Position numbers and translations under genes: made by a program. 64,000 nucleotides of DNA, from positions 208,619-272,618 of the forward strand of contig CAZDUS010000001.1 in the NCBI GenBank assembly GCA_964508705.1. The letters are read 5' to 3'. Each line of letters starts with the position of its first letter. Position 1 is the first letter of the stretch. A model generated the notes under the pieces. The model saw only the letters and a list, made by a program, of their open reading frames with translations, searched no databases and was not told where the DNA came from. Origin of the DNA: CAZDUS01 sp964508705. Lineage in GTDB: Bacteria > Verrucomicrobiota > Kiritimatiellia > CAIKKV01 > CAITUY01. This document shows positions 27,466 through 35,811 of the stretch, piece after piece.

Positions 27466-29109
27466 ATGACCATGGCTGAGTTCGGGATCACAAATGATCA
27501 AATTGGAATGGAAGTCCGGCTGAAAGGGATTTCCATTAGTCCCGGCGTGGCAGTGGCCAAGGTTTGTTTGTTCAATGAAAGCCGCCACAACGTTATTGCG
27601 CCTTCACTGATTGACGCTTCCGAGATTGAGAGTCAGACGACGCGTTTGAAGAATGCTCTGGCGATTGTGGGGTCGCGGTTAGGTGAGTTGAAGGAGAAGG
27701 TGACCAAGTCCATCGGGCCGGCTGAGGGGGAGATATTCACGGCACAGAAGATGATGATAGAGGACCCCAGCGTCCAGGCCAAGATGCTATTGGCTATATC
27801 GGACGACAAGATGGGGCCCGAGATGGCTGTGATGCGGGTTTTGGATACCTATGAGGCGCGGATCAAGGCGTTGGATAACCATTATCTTCGTGAGCGGGCG
27901 TCGGACATAGGGGAGGTAAAGCGGAGGGTGCTGGATGTTCTGGCTTTGACGCGTCCAGGGTTGCAATGCGAGGGGCAGGAGCATTGCACACGCGGGCGAG
28001 GGCGCGTGGTGGTGGCGGTGGAGTTGACGCCGACGCTGACCATAGAGTTGGATTCGGAGAAGATCCAGGGGTTCGTGACCGAGCATGGAGGAGTGACGTC
28101 GCATGCGGCAATTCTGGCGCGGGCGTTGGGGATACCGGCGGTGAGCGGGGTGGTGGGGATTGCAGGGATGATTACCTGCGGGACGGAGGTATTGGTGGAC
28201 GGGGATGCAGGAGAGGTGATCCTGTGGCCATCGGCGGCCAGCGTTGAGCGGGCGAGGGCGCGGGCGGCAGGCGCCATGAGTGAGATCGCGGAGGATCCTG
28301 TGCCGGGGCTCAAGGTGATGGCGAATATCAGCGTGGCCTTGGAAGCCGCCATTGCGATAAACGTCAAGGCTGAGGGGATTGGATTATACCGGACCGAATT
28401 TGAATTCATGGCGGCGGGAAAAATACTGTCGGAGGATGAGCAATTTGAGCGTTATGCGAACGTGGTGAAGACGATGGCGGGACTACCGGTGTACTTTCGC
28501 CTGTTGGATATTGGGGGCGACAAGAAGACACCGGGAGTTACTGTGCCGGACGAAGATAATCCCGCGCTGGGATTTCGCGGCGCCCGCCTGTTGCTGCGGA
28601 GGCCGGAACTGTTGACGGCACAGGCTAGAGCGATTGCGAGAGCATCGATTTTTGGGCCGATTCATGTGACGTATCCGATGATCACCGACGCAGAGCAGTT
28701 CGTGAAATTGAAACAGATATTCGAGGAAGCCATTGTTGGAATTCCTTCGGGCAAGTTATGGCATGGGGTGATGTTTGAGGTGCCATCGGCCTGCATTGAG
28801 GCGCGGGATATTTTACGGGTGGCTGATTATGGAAGCATCGGCACGAATGATCTTTTCCAGTACCTGCTAGCGCTGGACCGGAACAACGAATTGGTGGCGA
28901 AGGATTTTCGTCCGGATCATCCGGCGTTCTGGACGTTGCTCAATCAAGTGTTGATGGCGGCGGATGAGGCGGGAAAACCGATGTCGGTATGCGGAGAGAT
29001 TGCCGGGTGGCCGGAGTATGTGGTTCGACTGTCGAAGGCCGGCATCAAGTCGGTGAGTGTCAGCACCCGGTTGATCGCTTCTGTCCGGAAGGCGATGAGA
29101 TATCGCTAG
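27466..29109 (+). CDS. ptsI: Phosphoenolpyruvate-protein phosphotransferase (PTS enzyme I)
   Basis: The 547 residues transfer phosphate from PEP to HPr. The phospho-histidine is H213 in HGGVTSHAAILAR. The PEP-binding barrel shows GIGLYRTEFEFM (about 304-315), LDIGGDKKTPG, GFRGARLLLRRPELLTAQ, and IGTNDLFQYLLALDRNNE near the C-terminus with the CGEIAG active-site Cys. The final segment has SVSTRLIASVR in place of the usual SMSPxxIPxVK. A GGAAGG motif precedes ATG 27466; ATG at 27472 is also possible. No ptsH is adjacent, so the enzyme may serve a regulatory PTS. Confidence 0.94.
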   Translation: MTMAEFGITNDQIGMEVRLKGISISPGVAVAKVCLFNESRHNVIAPSLIDASEIESQTTRLKNALAIVGSRLGELKEKVTKSIGPAEGEIFTAQKMMIEDPSVQAKMLLAISDDKMGPEMAVMRVLDTYEARIKALDNHYLRERASDIGEVKRRVLDVLALTRPGLQCEGQEHCTRGRGRVVVAVELTPTLTIELDSEKIQGFVTEHGGVTSHAAILARALGIPAVSGVVGIAGMITCGTEVLVDGDAGEVILWPSAASVERARARAAGAMSEIAEDPVPGLKVMANISVALEAAIAINVKAEGIGLYRTEFEFMAAGKILSEDEQFERYANVVKTMAGLPVYFRLLDIGGDKKTPGVTVPDEDNPALGFRGARLLLRRPELLTAQARAIARASIFGPIHVTYPMITDAEQFVKLKQIFEEAIVGIPSGKLWHGVMFEVPSACIEARDILRVADYGSIGTNDLFQYLLALDRNNELVAKDFRPDHPAFWTLLNQVLMAADEAGKPMSVCGEIAGWPEYVVRLSKAGIKSVSVSTRLIASVRKAMRYR

Positions 29110-30236
29110 GTGGCCAGATGTTCTGCCAGCCACGCGGCGGCATTAACGATGTGGAGATTGCCGAAGGAGCGGGGTTGGCGCAGGTTTTCCACCAATTGAT
29201 ATGCCGTTGAGTCAGGCAGCAGTTCCTGGAAATATTTCAAGGCGGCGGTAGGAGTATCGTCCGATTGTTTTACTTCCAGGAGGGTTGTGACTTTGCCGTT
29301 TGTGGCCAAGGCGAAATCTACCTCCCGTTTGTCCTTGGTTCTGACATAGTGGAGACTGATGTCGAGGCCTTGGGATTCCCGGAGGAAATCCACATGCTTG
29401 CGGAGGCATACCGCCACGGTGTTTTCCAGTGGAATACCCGCAAGGCCCTCAACATAGCCTGAGTCATAAAAATAAAGTTTGGGCTCTTTTTGGATGGCAC
29501 GGGCGAGGTTGGAATGAAAAGGACGAATCAGGAACACAACATGCAGGCTTTCAAGAATATCCAGATAACTGCGCACTGTGTTGGGCGACACCTTGAGATC
29601 TTCGGCCAAGCCGGCGCACGATAATGGGGAGCCAACCCTTGATCGGAGCATTTCCACGAGTAGTCGCATGGTCCGTACTTCCTGAATGCGGCTGAAGTCG
29701 AGGATGTCTTCCCTGATTAAATCTGTGAAATATTGATTCCTCCAGCGCTTTGCCTCGACTTCGGAGCCGGATAAGAATGGTTCGGGAAAACCGCCCAGGG
29801 TTTTTAGTCGCGACAGCGATTCGGGCGGGGATAGCTGGGAGGCGAGTTCCCTAGGTGAAAGCGGGTGGAGATGAAAAGAGAAGTATCTGCCTGCCAACGA
29901 TTCTCCTGCTTGCCGGAAGGTGTCTAATCGGGCACTTCCTGTTACCAAGATTGATTGTCCTTCCTTTTTGGAATCAAATACCCCTTTCAGGAAATGCTTC
30001 CAATTTGGCATTTTGTGGATTTCGTCAAAAACCAAGATATCCGAGGACGCCGACCATGTTTGAGTTTCAATAATTCGTGCATCGGCCATGTTGTCATAGT
30101 TCAGATATTGGGGATTACGGAAGCTGGTCATGATACGCTTGGCGAGGAAAGTTTTTCCCACTTGTCGTGGGCCGGCGAGCAGAACCATTTTTTTGCGAAG
30201 ATCGCGGATGATAGTATCTTCGAGATATCTTTTCAT
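29106..30236 (-). CDS. AAA ATPase with DUF4143 domain
   Basis: The 376 residues carry Walker A GPRQVGKTFLAKRIM (about 22-36) and Walker B ILVFDEIHKM (about 68-77), then VTGSARLDTFR, an arginine-containing SRF-like region, and a C-terminal DUF4143 segment ending with a PD-(D/E)XK-like stretch (REVDFALATNGKVTTLLEVKQSD). Members are solitary ATPases often found in accessory regions or near toxins. The stop overlaps that of ptsI by 3 bases, tail to tail. Confidence 0.88.
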   Translation of the reverse strand: MKRYLEDTIIRDLRKKMVLLAGPRQVGKTFLAKRIMTSFRNPQYLNYDNMADARIIETQTWSASSDILVFDEIHKMPNWKHFLKGVFDSKKEGQSILVTGSARLDTFRQAGESLAGRYFSFHLHPLSPRELASQLSPPESLSRLKTLGGFPEPFLSGSEVEAKRWRNQYFTDLIREDILDFSRIQEVRTMRLLVEMLRSRVGSPLSCAGLAEDLKVSPNTVRSYLDILESLHVVFLIRPFHSNLARAIQKEPKLYFYDSGYVEGLAGIPLENTVAVCLRKHVDFLRESQGLDISLHYVRTKDKREVDFALATNGKVTTLLEVKQSDDTPTAALKYFQELLPDSTAYQLVENLRQPRSFGNLHIVNAAAWLAEHLAT

Positions 30237-30332
30237 TTCCGACTATTATGCAGACGAATGAATAAAAGTCACGACTATTATTCGAATCTGTGAGTTTTGG
30301 TCGCGCCATGCTTGATTTTGAAAACGACCGAT

Positions 30333-30363
30333 TGACTTAAAAATAGTTCAAAGAAAGTTATCT
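30333..30363 (+). promoter_or_regulatory. Possible promoter of the ECF sigma operon
   Basis: TTGACT at 30333-30338 lies about 55 bases before the sigma gene in an AT-rich tract shared with the divergent ATPase gene. No convincing -10 box sits at 17 bases, so the call is weak; an ECF autoregulated promoter could overlap it. Confidence 0.3.
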
Positions 30364-30394
30364 TTCGATTGTCTAATAGGTTACAGGAGATGTG

Positions 30395-30961
30395 ATGGAA
30401 AGCGCGGCGGACGAACATCTGGTGAGACAGTATGTCGAATCGGGCGAATTACGCCTTTTCGATACGCTTGTTCGCCGTCACATTGCGAAGGTGCGGGCCA
30501 TGATCTATCCCATGGTGTTGAATGATGCGGATGCTGATGAACTTACCCAGGAAGTGTTTTGCCGGGTTATCGACGGGATTCATAGCTTTAATCACCGTGC
30601 CGCCTTTGCTACTTGGCTGCCCCGTATTACCATGAATACCACCTGCAATTTCTTGAAGCGGAGAACATGAAACCCGGTGGAGCATCGCGAAGTACCTCCC
30701 GATTTGCCCGTGGCCGTGCATTCGCACCCGGATGAGACAGTCATGGCGCGGGAGGCTGATGCACAATTGACGGCGGCACTGGCCGAACTGGCACCCTCCC
30801 TGAGGTCGGCGATTGTATTGACGAAGATTCACGGGATGAGTGTCCGAGAGGCGGCCCGAGCGGAGGGGTGTCTTGCGGCAACTTTATACTGGCGTGTGCA
30901 TCAGGCACGGAAACTGTTGCGTGCGAGACTAGCGCAAGAGGGGGAATATGAAACTCGATGA
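30395..30961 (+). pseudogene. ECF RNA polymerase sigma factor interrupted by an in-frame UGA
   Basis: Two open pieces lie in the same frame, separated by a single TGA at 30668-30670. The first (to KRRT) holds sigma region 2: FDTLVRRHIAKVRAMIYPMV, then DADELTQEVFCRVIDGIHSF. The second holds region 4: LAELAPSLRSAIVLTKIHGM, then SVREAARAEG and VHQARKLLRARLA. Read through, the product would be about 188 residues, the normal ECF size, with the stop falling in the non-conserved linker after an Arg-rich FLKRR. A CGA-to-TGA change would account for it. Start chosen at ATG 30395 behind AGGAGA. The following gene overlaps its end by 14 bases. Confidence 0.85.
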
Positions 30962-31718
30962 TCGATTAAAGGAGTGGGCGGCTCGACATGAGGCATCGCC
31001 CAGTACACTTGAAAAACTTGCGTCGCGGGTGAATGTCGAAGCTGCGCGTCGTCGTTATGCGAACGACACGATGCTTGCGTCGGCTTTGAGACTATTTTGG
31101 GGTAAATTGGGGTATGCCCTGACGGGTGCTATTGTGGCGGGAGTTGTATTTGTGGTTCTTCATCACAGCCAGCCGCAGGTTGGGCAGGGTGAGGTTGTCA
31201 TGGCTGAACGGTTGGTTGCCCCGACGGCGGATCAGGTGAGTTCGATTCGCCATCTTTTTGCCGAGACGGCCCGGCTTTTCCCGCAACGGCTCCGGTGGAT
31301 AGCGCAATCCAATGGAGATATGGGGTTGGGCGTGGAGGAGGGGGAGCAGGACTGGACAAGCGACACGCCGCCGATGCTGGTCAGGTTGGTGGTTGTGTCT
31401 CGGACAGGGACTGAGTCGGCATGGCGGCCGGTTTGGTCGTCGGATGTTGTTCTACGCGGGGAAGACTTGGCGGAGATAACACCGAATCGGAATGCGGCCA
31501 ACAAACTGACCTTGTGGGTCTATCCGCTCCAGAATGGACGGGTGGCGGTGGATACAGGCGTGGTGCTGGACAAGCCGATGAAATTTGCATCCAGACTGAA
31601 TTCGGTGGTCAAAGTCGGTGAACCAGCAGAGGTGGGAATGGTGCGCCGGGGAGATACCGAATACCGCCTTTTCCAGACAGTGGAACCACTTTGCACAGGG
31701 AAGGGACATAAATCATAA
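30948..31718 (+). CDS. Single-pass membrane protein, probable anti-sigma partner
   Basis: This 256-residue protein begins inside the end of the sigma gene (overlap 30948-30961), the usual arrangement of an anti-sigma factor. A cytoplasmic N-terminal part (about 1-50, helical and basic) has no zinc-binding HxxxCxxC motif. A single membrane segment lies at about 51-70 (YALTGAIVAGVVFVVLH), and the rest would be periplasmic, with a beta-rich layout (TLWVYPLQNGRVAVDTGVVL). I do not recognise the periplasmic domain. The role is inferred from position only. Confidence 0.65.
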   Translation: MKLDDRLKEWAARHEASPSTLEKLASRVNVEAARRRYANDTMLASALRLFWGKLGYALTGAIVAGVVFVVLHHSQPQVGQGEVVMAERLVAPTADQVSSIRHLFAETARLFPQRLRWIAQSNGDMGLGVEEGEQDWTSDTPPMLVRLVVVSRTGTESAWRPVWSSDVVLRGEDLAEITPNRNAANKLTLWVYPLQNGRVAVDTGVVLDKPMKFASRLNSVVKVGEPAEVGMVRRGDTEYRLFQTVEPLCTGKGHKS

Positions 31719-32650
31719 GAAAGTTGGGAGCCTATCTCGCATCTTTGATGTTTTGCGCCGGGATGACGGTGCAGGCGGCTACCCCTGTTTCCGTTACCGT
31801 GCAGGAACCTTGGGGCAACCTTTTTGCCGGCAAGGAAACTATCTTTCATACCGTGATAACGGCGACTGAAGCGTTTGAGGGGCGGATGGTCTGGCGGTAT
31901 TCCGCCGATGGTCGCACATTGGCGCGGGGTGAAGGCGTTGTGAAGGCCGGACAAACTGCACCCGCGATCGGCGAGATGCGGTTCCATGTGCCAGTGGTAA
32001 ATCCAGGTGTCGTTATGCAGACGATCCTTTCCGTAAGCGTTGAGCTGGCGGGGAGTGATAAGGTGGTTGCGACATTGGATAAGCCGATATGGGTATTCCC
32101 GGAAGATCCTTTTACGGGGCGTACGGAATGGTTGAAGAAATTAAACATCAGGCTTTTTGATCCCGTTGGAACGACGGCCAAGCTCTTTACTGAGTTAAAG
32201 ATTCCATTCACTGAAATACGCGGTGTTGAGTCGTCGTCGGCAGAGGAAGGCGTTCTGGTCGTGGGTGAAGGAGTGTCGTTTAAGGATTATCGGGGTCTTG
32301 CGGAGAGTTTGATCAAGGTGGCTGCTGCGGGTAAGCCGGTGTTGTGTCTGGCGCCCGTTGGTGGAGAAATGCAGTTGCCCGTTTCCGGCTAGGCGGGGAT
32401 GCCTCAGCCGGGTAGCCTGATGTTCTTGCGTCAGAGCATTATCAAGCAACTTGACAAGCGGTTGGATGTGGAAGGGTGGCAGGGGGGAGGGAAATGGTTT
32501 CGAGCGGTTTGAAATTGAGAGGGGATCGTGGGCCGGTTGTGGCCGAGGTTGGCTAAGGACGCTGGCGACTGGCCATGGATGGAGATGGGATTTGATAAAG
32601 GGAGTGGCAAACTGGTTGTGTGGATTTGGAAATGTCGTGCTGAATAACAC
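31715..32650 (+). pseudogene. Secreted protein gene with an ATA start and a frameshifted 3' part
   Basis: The first gene-like stretch is 31715-32392. A signal peptide reads naturally from ATA at 31715 (I/M-RKLGAYLASLMFCAGMTVQA), which overlaps the upstream stop (ATAA) and has AAGGGA 8 bases ahead; the nearest listed start, TTG 31724, is too far from it. After the TAG at 32390 coding character continues in frame (AGMPQPGSLMFLRQSIIKQL, then DKRLDVEGW) to a TGA, then hops frame: GLKLRGDRGPVVAEVG, GDWPWMEMGFDKGSGKLVV, CGFGNVVLNN. This is a decayed C-terminal region. I do not recognise the family. It is the third gene of the sigma operon. Confidence 0.65.
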
Positions 32651-33232
32651 AAAAGGTACTGACTGTTTTACACGGCGGCCATCGAAGTAAAAACAGCATT
32701 ATTACTTGATAAATAGGTGGGAAGGCAGTGCAGACCAAAAGCGGTGGAATTGTTTTCCGCATAATAACACAGTTATAATTTGTTGACTAACACAGTCATT
32801 GATGGGTTCGTTATGCCAGCCGCCAACCATAAGAAACTTGCGGATGCCCTCGAGCGTATCGCTAGCGCGGTTCCTGATGAATCTCTTCCTGTCCTCGGCG
32901 GGTTATCCTTGGACCATTGTGCGAACTGGACGGCGAAGTGCGTATATGGCTGCCTTGGAAATGGCTTCGACCGGCGGAGACTTAGAGCCCTTTGCCCGCT
33001 TCATTCTCGAAGAAATGCGGGTGGACTGGCACAAAGAGAAATGATTTTGAAATGACAATCCACGCCTAGTCGATGTTCTGCGTTTTGCGCATGGCGACGG
33101 TGTTGTGAATGGCAGTGTTTCCATCCCGTGACGCAAGGTCACGGGGACGGGTTGCTTGACGTGATTTTGATGTGGTGAAAGAAAAAAGGAAGGCGTATAT
33201 ACCCTTTTATAGTCAAAGAAAGGAGACTGATT
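32651..33232. other. Non-coding tract with Fic relic and repeated TAACACAGT motif
   Basis: Apart from the Fic fragment (32780-33044) I see no gene. Direct repeats of TAACACAGT lie near 32765 and 32786 around a TATAAT-containing tract, which could be an old operator and promoter for the lost Fic gene. Confidence 0.4.
32780..33044 (+). pseudogene. Degraded Fic-domain protein (C-terminal remnant)
   Basis: In the frame of 32799-33044 the residues ARFLMNLFLSSAGYPWTIVR, then SAYMAALEMAS and GDLEPFARFILEEM match the part of Fic proteins that follows the HPFxDGNGR active motif. The active motif itself is absent; upstream sequence is in another frame (MPAANHKKLADALERI). A Fic AMPylator or toxin gene has been deleted internally and frameshifted. 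Confidence 0.7.
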
Positions 33233-33520
33233 ATGATTAAGAAAATGATGGTGTGTGTGTTGGTGGCGGGAATGATCTGCGCGGCGGCTACGGCGATGGC
33301 GGCGGGAAAGACCTATCAGGTAACTGGTCCGGTCCTGGAGTTGACCGATGCCAAGATCGTGGTGGAAAAGGGCAAGGAGAAATGGGAAGTCTCCCGTACT
33401 GCCGATACCAAAGTGGCCGGTGATCTCAAGGTGGGCGCCAAGGTGACGATTGAGTACACCATGACGGCGACTGATGTGAAGGTGAAGGAAGACAAGCCAG
33501 TTGCTCCGAAAGAAAAGTAA
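33233..33520 (+). CDS. Small secreted protein of unknown function
   Basis: The 95 residues start with a clear signal peptide (MIKKMMVCVLVAGMICAAATAMAA, cleavage after AMA). The mature 70 residues form a small beta-rich, Lys-rich domain of the kind VTGPVLELTDAKIVVEKGKE, with TKVAGDLKVGAKVTIEYTM. It looks like an OB-like or DUF5666-type periplasmic domain, but I cannot name it firmly. AAAGGAG precedes the ATG. It appears monocistronic. Confidence 0.8.
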   Translation: MIKKMMVCVLVAGMICAAATAMAAGKTYQVTGPVLELTDAKIVVEKGKEKWEVSRTADTKVAGDLKVGAKVTIEYTMTATDVKVKEDKPVAPKEK

Positions 33521-33537
33521 TCCTGAATTGGGGCATT

Positions 33538-33660
33538 GGTTAACTACGAAACACGCGAAATTCGCGAAAGGGACAGATCATCAAGTTATAAAAAACGAGT
33601 TTAGCCCAATTGGTATTCTTTTCTTGTTTTTCGTGATTTTCGCGTGTTTCGTAGTTAACC
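33538..33660. repeat. Dispersed inverted repeat, TAACTACGAAACACGCGAAA family
   Basis: The left arm (33538-33570) and right arm (33627-33660) are complementary: the outer 23 bp are perfect and the inner part is similar. About 55 bp separate them. A related, more diverged copy lies at 61091-61176. It sits between two convergent genes and overlaps neither. Confidence 0.75.
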
Positions 33661-33673
33661 TGATCTTTGTCAG

Positions 33674-34765
33674 TTAAATGCCGGAGAGTGAGATGGTCTG
33701 GAGTTGTTCTGGTGAGGTTGCCAGGAAATGATCGGCACGGGCCAGAGCGGTGGCTAGATCGGGCGCGGATTGGATGGCCTTGAAGAGTGTATGGCCATAA
33801 ATGAAATTGCGGGCATAGTACGGCGCCAGAATTTTGATGCGGACGAGCGCCTTGTCCGGTGGGAAATCCTCGCTGATGTAGTTGCATAGTCGGTGCCACA
33901 CCTCAACCGGATCAATCTTGAAAACAGGGTTATGCCATTGGGCAAATACCCACGGTTGTGCGGCGGCCATGCGTCCAATCATCAGGCCGGAAGCGCTGGC
34001 AAATTGCGCGTTCATCGTTCTGGCGAATGCCGCTCCGGTAATATCGCCGTTGATAATGACGGGCAGTTTGGTTTCGGCAATAAGTTCGCCATAAAGAGAA
34101 TGGCGCGCCGGACGATTCAAGGACTCCATCTCGAAACGGGTATGCAGCGTCAGGGCATCCACGCCTTCGTCCTCCAGAAGATGCAGGCGGTCGCGCAGAT
34201 GCTCGCGCCACGCGGGTTGTTCGGCACCGATCCGAATTTTTACCGTGAGCGGTCCGGCGAAGTGGTGACGCATGATATGGACAATATCGCGTAGGCGGGT
34301 GAAATCGTCGAAAAGGTCTGAGCCGCCCCCCTGGCGCTTTACTGAATGGGCGGAGCAGGCGCTATTGAGATCGAGTCCGTCGGGTTTCAGAGGGGTCAGG
34401 CGGTCGATGATTTCAGGCAGGCGGACAGTATCTGTTACGAGAAGTTGATAGATGACCTTGCCTTCCTGGGGGCGGCGCTTGAGCCAGGGGGAAGTGATGG
34501 CGTTTTCGTGCAGGATCATCTTGGCCGCCAGCATTTCGGTGAAGAGGGCTCCATAACCGCCGAAGTCGGACAGTAAACGCCGGAAGGCGCTATGGGTGAT
34601 GCCGGCCATGGGCGCGCAGAAGAGCGCAGGGTCGAAAGAGACGCCGCGTAGTGTCAGGGGTGGAGGATGGGAGGGAGGGATTAACCACGAAGGGCACGAA
34701 GAACACGAAGGGGACAAGGAAACGCCGCGTAGTGTTAGAGGAGGGGGGAAGGAAGCATCATTCAT
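33674..34765 (-). CDS. tRNA-dihydrouridine synthase (Dus family)
   Basis: This FMN enzyme reduces uridines of tRNA. The core begins FDPALFCAPMAGITHSAFRRLL and has LDLNSACSAHSVKRQGGGSD, with the catalytic Cys in the family NxxCP-like position, TVKIRIG, LTLHTR, PVIINGDI and LMIGRMAAAQPWVF. The first about 50 residues are odd: MNDASFPPPLTLRGVS and HPPPLTLRGVS repeat each other, because the 5' end of the gene and a dispersed repeat have been tandemly copied. The ancestral start may lie nearer the core; the ATG at 34765 is simply the first available. No operon partner; the nearest gene is 101 bases upstream. Confidence 0.85.
   Translation of the reverse strand: MNDASFPPPLTLRGVSLSPSCSSCPSWLIPPSHPPPLTLRGVSFDPALFCAPMAGITHSAFRRLLSDFGGYGALFTEMLAAKMILHENAITSPWLKRRPQEGKVIYQLLVTDTVRLPEIIDRLTPLKPDGLDLNSACSAHSVKRQGGGSDLFDDFTRLRDIVHIMRHHFAGPLTVKIRIGAEQPAWREHLRDRLHLLEDEGVDALTLHTRFEMESLNRPARHSLYGELIAETKLPVIINGDITGAAFARTMNAQFASASGLMIGRMAAAQPWVFAQWHNPVFKIDPVEVWHRLCNYISEDFPPDKALVRIKILAPYYARNFIYGHTLFKAIQSAPDLATALARADHFLATSPEQLQTISLSGI
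34682..34713. repeat. Dispersed repeat, TAACCACGAAGGGCACGAAG family, copy 1
   Basis: A 9-base-periodic motif (CACGAAGGG, CACGAAGAA, CACGAAGGG). The same sequence recurs at 34788-34819 and, more diverged, at 40941-40973. It lies within the Dus N-terminal coding sequence here. Confidence 0.8.
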
Positions 34766-34787
34766 GTTGAGGATGGGAAGGCGGGAT

Positions 34788-34819
34788 TAACCACGAAGGG
34801 CACGAAGAACACGAAGGGG
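34788..34819. repeat. Dispersed CACGAAGGG repeat, copy 2
   Basis: The same 32-base motif as at 34682-34713, just outside the Dus start codon. The two arose together in the tandem duplication. Confidence 0.8.
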
Positions 34820-34866
34820 GAGCGGGGGTGAATTTATTGAGAGGGTACCCGTATTATTAAGGGTTG

Positions 34867-35709
34867 TCACTTCTTCCTTGGGCGACATAGTGATGAGTAG
34901 GTTTTGGGCAGGCGTTGATTCAGATAGCTTTCCGAATAACCAATAGAATCCTTTGACGTCCATCGTTCCAATTGTCCGTTTTTATCCAAGGCAATATCCA
35001 GAACGGCCAATCCGGCTTTAGAGCCTGTGGCGACCTGTATTTTTCCATCGGGGGCGCGGATTGAACCCTGATCGAATTTCTTTAAGGATATATTGCAACT
35101 GGCATCCAGTATGGATGCATGCGCCAACCACACGTGGTTGTCCAGGCAGCGGGCTGCATTGCGGTGGGGCTTGGCCAGGTCGCCGTAACTTGGAAAAAAG
35201 ATCATGCGGGCGCCTTGCACGGCCAGGCAACGACTGGATTCTGGAAACTGGTTGTCATAGCACGTCATTATTCCGGCATCGCCAAACGGAAGCGGAAAAG
35301 TCTTAAACTCTTTTCCAGCCGCGTGGTTTTTGTGTTCGCCTGGCGCGAGGTGGACCTTTCGCTGGACATGTACAACCTTGCCGGACGGGTTGATCACCAT
35401 GATGCTGATATAAGGTTTCTTTGGGCCCTTTTCGGATAGTGGCGCGATGAGCCAAAGATTGTTCTTTTTGGCAATGGCGCCGAAGGCTTTGGCGATGGGG
35501 CCCCGAATGGACTGCACATCATCAGGCTGGTGCTCGTACATTTCAGGGAGCAGTACCACTTGGCAACCGCATCCCGGAAGGTGCTTTTCACAAAAATCAA
35601 GCAGTCGGCTATAACAGTTTCCGGCGAGTTTGTCTTTGGCGGTTACCACCAGGGAAGCAGCGCCAATGCGAACGGAATGATGGTTTTGTTGAGAACGTTT
35701 CGTAGTCAT
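34867..35709 (-). CDS. Carbon-nitrogen hydrolase (nitrilase superfamily)
   Basis: The 280 residues carry the Glu-Lys-Cys triad of the superfamily: E56 in VVLLPEMYEH, K118 in HVQRKVHLAPGEH, and C150 in GIMTCYDNQFPESSR. Such enzymes cleave amides or nitriles of small molecules. The opening VRIGAASLVVTAKDKLAGN is typical of the beta-sandwich start. AGGAAAT precedes the ATG. The substrate is unknown; neighbours (Dus, AraC regulator) give no hint. Confidence 0.87.
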   Translation of the reverse strand: MTTKRSQQNHHSVRIGAASLVVTAKDKLAGNCYSRLLDFCEKHLPGCGCQVVLLPEMYEHQPDDVQSIRGPIAKAFGAIAKKNNLWLIAPLSEKGPKKPYISIMVINPSGKVVHVQRKVHLAPGEHKNHAAGKEFKTFPLPFGDAGIMTCYDNQFPESSRCLAVQGARMIFFPSYGDLAKPHRNAARCLDNHVWLAHASILDASCNISLKKFDQGSIRAPDGKIQVATGSKAGLAVLDIALDKNGQLERWTSKDSIGYSESYLNQRLPKTYSSLCRPRKK

Positions 35710-35811
35710 GGATTTCCTTCTTTTGAAATGCCGAGGCTTCAGAATAACAGGAAGACAGGAGGAATGAAGGAAAGAAACGGGTGTCTGCTCTGGCTTTCTT
35801 CCGAGGGGAGG

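Larger units (their letters stand above)
34641..34819. repeat. Imperfect tandem duplication of the dus 5' end plus dispersed repeat
   Basis: Two units of roughly 80 and 98 bp (34641-34720 and 34722-34819) each contain ACGCCGCGTAGTGT, a G-rich spacer, and the dispersed motif at their end. The copies make the duplicated PPPLTLRGVS protein segment at the Dus N-terminus. Confidence 0.75.
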
